DNA of 64,000 bases from Novosphingobium sp. PC22D (GTDB lineage: Bacteria; Pseudomonadota; Alphaproteobacteria; Sphingomonadales; Sphingomonadaceae), in assembly GCF_002556635.1 (NCBI RefSeq), contig NZ_MWMO01000001.1:1-64000 (forward strand), given 5' to 3'. The translations under genes were made by a program, and so were the position numbers. This document shows, in pieces, positions 63,687 to 64,000 of the stretch; the first letter of the stretch is position 1; each line of letters begins with the position of its first letter. The notes under the pieces are model-generated. The model saw only the letters and a program-made list of their open reading frames with translations, searched no databases and had not been told where the DNA came from.

Positions 63687-63710
63687 GAGCGTGGGGCCGC
63701 GCCCGGCTGC

Positions 63711-64000
63711 TCAGAAATAGCGCGCCAGCTTGAACTGCACGCGATGGCGATCGCTGGCGTAGAGGTCGTAGTTCGAATCGACCCTGATGTAGTTGTACTC
63801 CATCGAGGGCGAGAAGCCGGCGACCCGCACTTGCCTGAGGCCCACGTAGGCGCGGCCCTGGATGCGCCAGTCCTCGCGGCGCTCGAACGAGAAGAAGGGC
63901 TGCGCCTCGTCGAACTTCGACCAGGTCGCGGCGCCGGAAAGGCCGGCATTGATCCCCAGCGGAAGTTCGCCGCCGATGCCGCCGCTCACGCCCAGGGTCT
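63711..64000 (-). CDS. C-terminal end of an outer membrane beta-barrel (Slam/DUF560-like), partial
   Basis: Reading frame open through the right window edge; only the last 96 residues or so are seen. Alternating strands (RIQGRAYVGLRQVRVAGFSP, MEYNYIRVDSNYDLYASDRH, RVQFKLARYF) end in a C-terminal Phe, the outer-membrane insertion signal. The NYIRVDSNYDLYASDRHRV pattern recalls surface lipoprotein assembly modifier (Slam, DUF560) barrels. The N-terminus lies outside the window. It converges on the LuxR gene. Confidence 0.65.
   Translation of the reverse strand, partial: TLGVSGGIGGELPLGINAGLSGAATWSKFDEAQPFFSFERREDWRIQGRAYVGLRQVRVAGFSPSMEYNYIRVDSNYDLYASDRHRVQFKLARYF

Overview
The window is high-GC, densely packed bacterial chromosome. 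Three large TonB-dependent receptors (two with the plug start E(I/E)I(V/T)VTA(Q/R)KR), family S12 serine hydrolases, spinster-type MFS, DUF1214 and GcvA-type LysR genes point to an alphaproteobacterium, most likely a sphingomonad (Sphingomonas, Sphingobium, Sphingopyxis or Novosphingobium). This is inference from gene content. No rRNA gene or CRISPR array was seen. One tRNA gene (Thr, CGT) is present.

Layout. 0-1 kb: end of a zinc-less alcohol dehydrogenase. 1.2-8.7 kb: a two-component system followed by a CusA/CzcA-type metal efflux RND operon (adaptor, pump, DUF3240, outer membrane factor). 8.8-11.8 kb: an AraC regulator opposite a frameshifted SDR and an aldo/keto reductase. 12-13.9 kb: flavodoxin-like and FAD oxidoreductase pair. 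14.2-25.4 kb: an XRE-cupin regulator and a coherent D-glutamate/dipeptide module (serine hydrolase, DgcA-like epimerase, TonB receptor, DgcN-like DUF1611 protein, YkvI-like transporter, second serine hydrolase, lipoprotein M19 dipeptidase). The two operons of this module share a promoter/operator arrangement at identical spacing. 25.7-28 kb: dialkylglycine-decarboxylase-like enzyme and a LysR regulator. 28.6-33.4 kb: TonB receptor, esterase and a second YkvI-like transporter. 33.4-49.2 kb: a run of C-N bond enzymes from many unrelated families (isochorismatase-like, glutamine-synthetase-like, N-formylglutamate amidohydrolase, penicillin acylase, polysaccharide-deacetylase/cyclic-imidase, nitrilase, creatininase) with an RpiR regulator, RraA-like protein, SDRs, a third TonB receptor and an MFS transporter. 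49.2-56.3 kb: a LysR regulator divergent from a tightly coupled operon of a DUF1338 (HglS-like) 2-oxoadipate dioxygenase, a D-2-hydroxyglutarate dehydrogenase and AstC-, AstA- and AstD-like enzymes. 56.3-58.1 kb: gene debris (LysR fragment, strawberry-notch helicase fragment, IS3-type transposase fragment) next to tRNA-Thr. 58.1-62.5 kb: operon of LLM flavin oxidoreductase, sulfotransferase, TIM-barrel epimerase and DUF1214 protein, divergent from a LuxR-type regulator. 63.7 kb to the end: C-terminus of an outer membrane beta-barrel.

How the genes work together. Much of the window looks like catabolic accessory DNA for nitrogen-containing, partly D-configured or cyclic-amide compounds: outer-membrane uptake by TonB receptors, periplasmic hydrolysis, inner-membrane transport (YkvI-like and MFS), then cytoplasmic amide cleavage, racemisation and entry into central metabolism as glutamate or 2-oxoglutarate. 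Two candidates for undescribed biology stand out. The first is the combined HglS/D2HGDH/AstCAD operon, which can be read as an N-succinyl-protected lysine degradation route. The second is the XRE-cupin-controlled D-Glu module with its duplicated operator.
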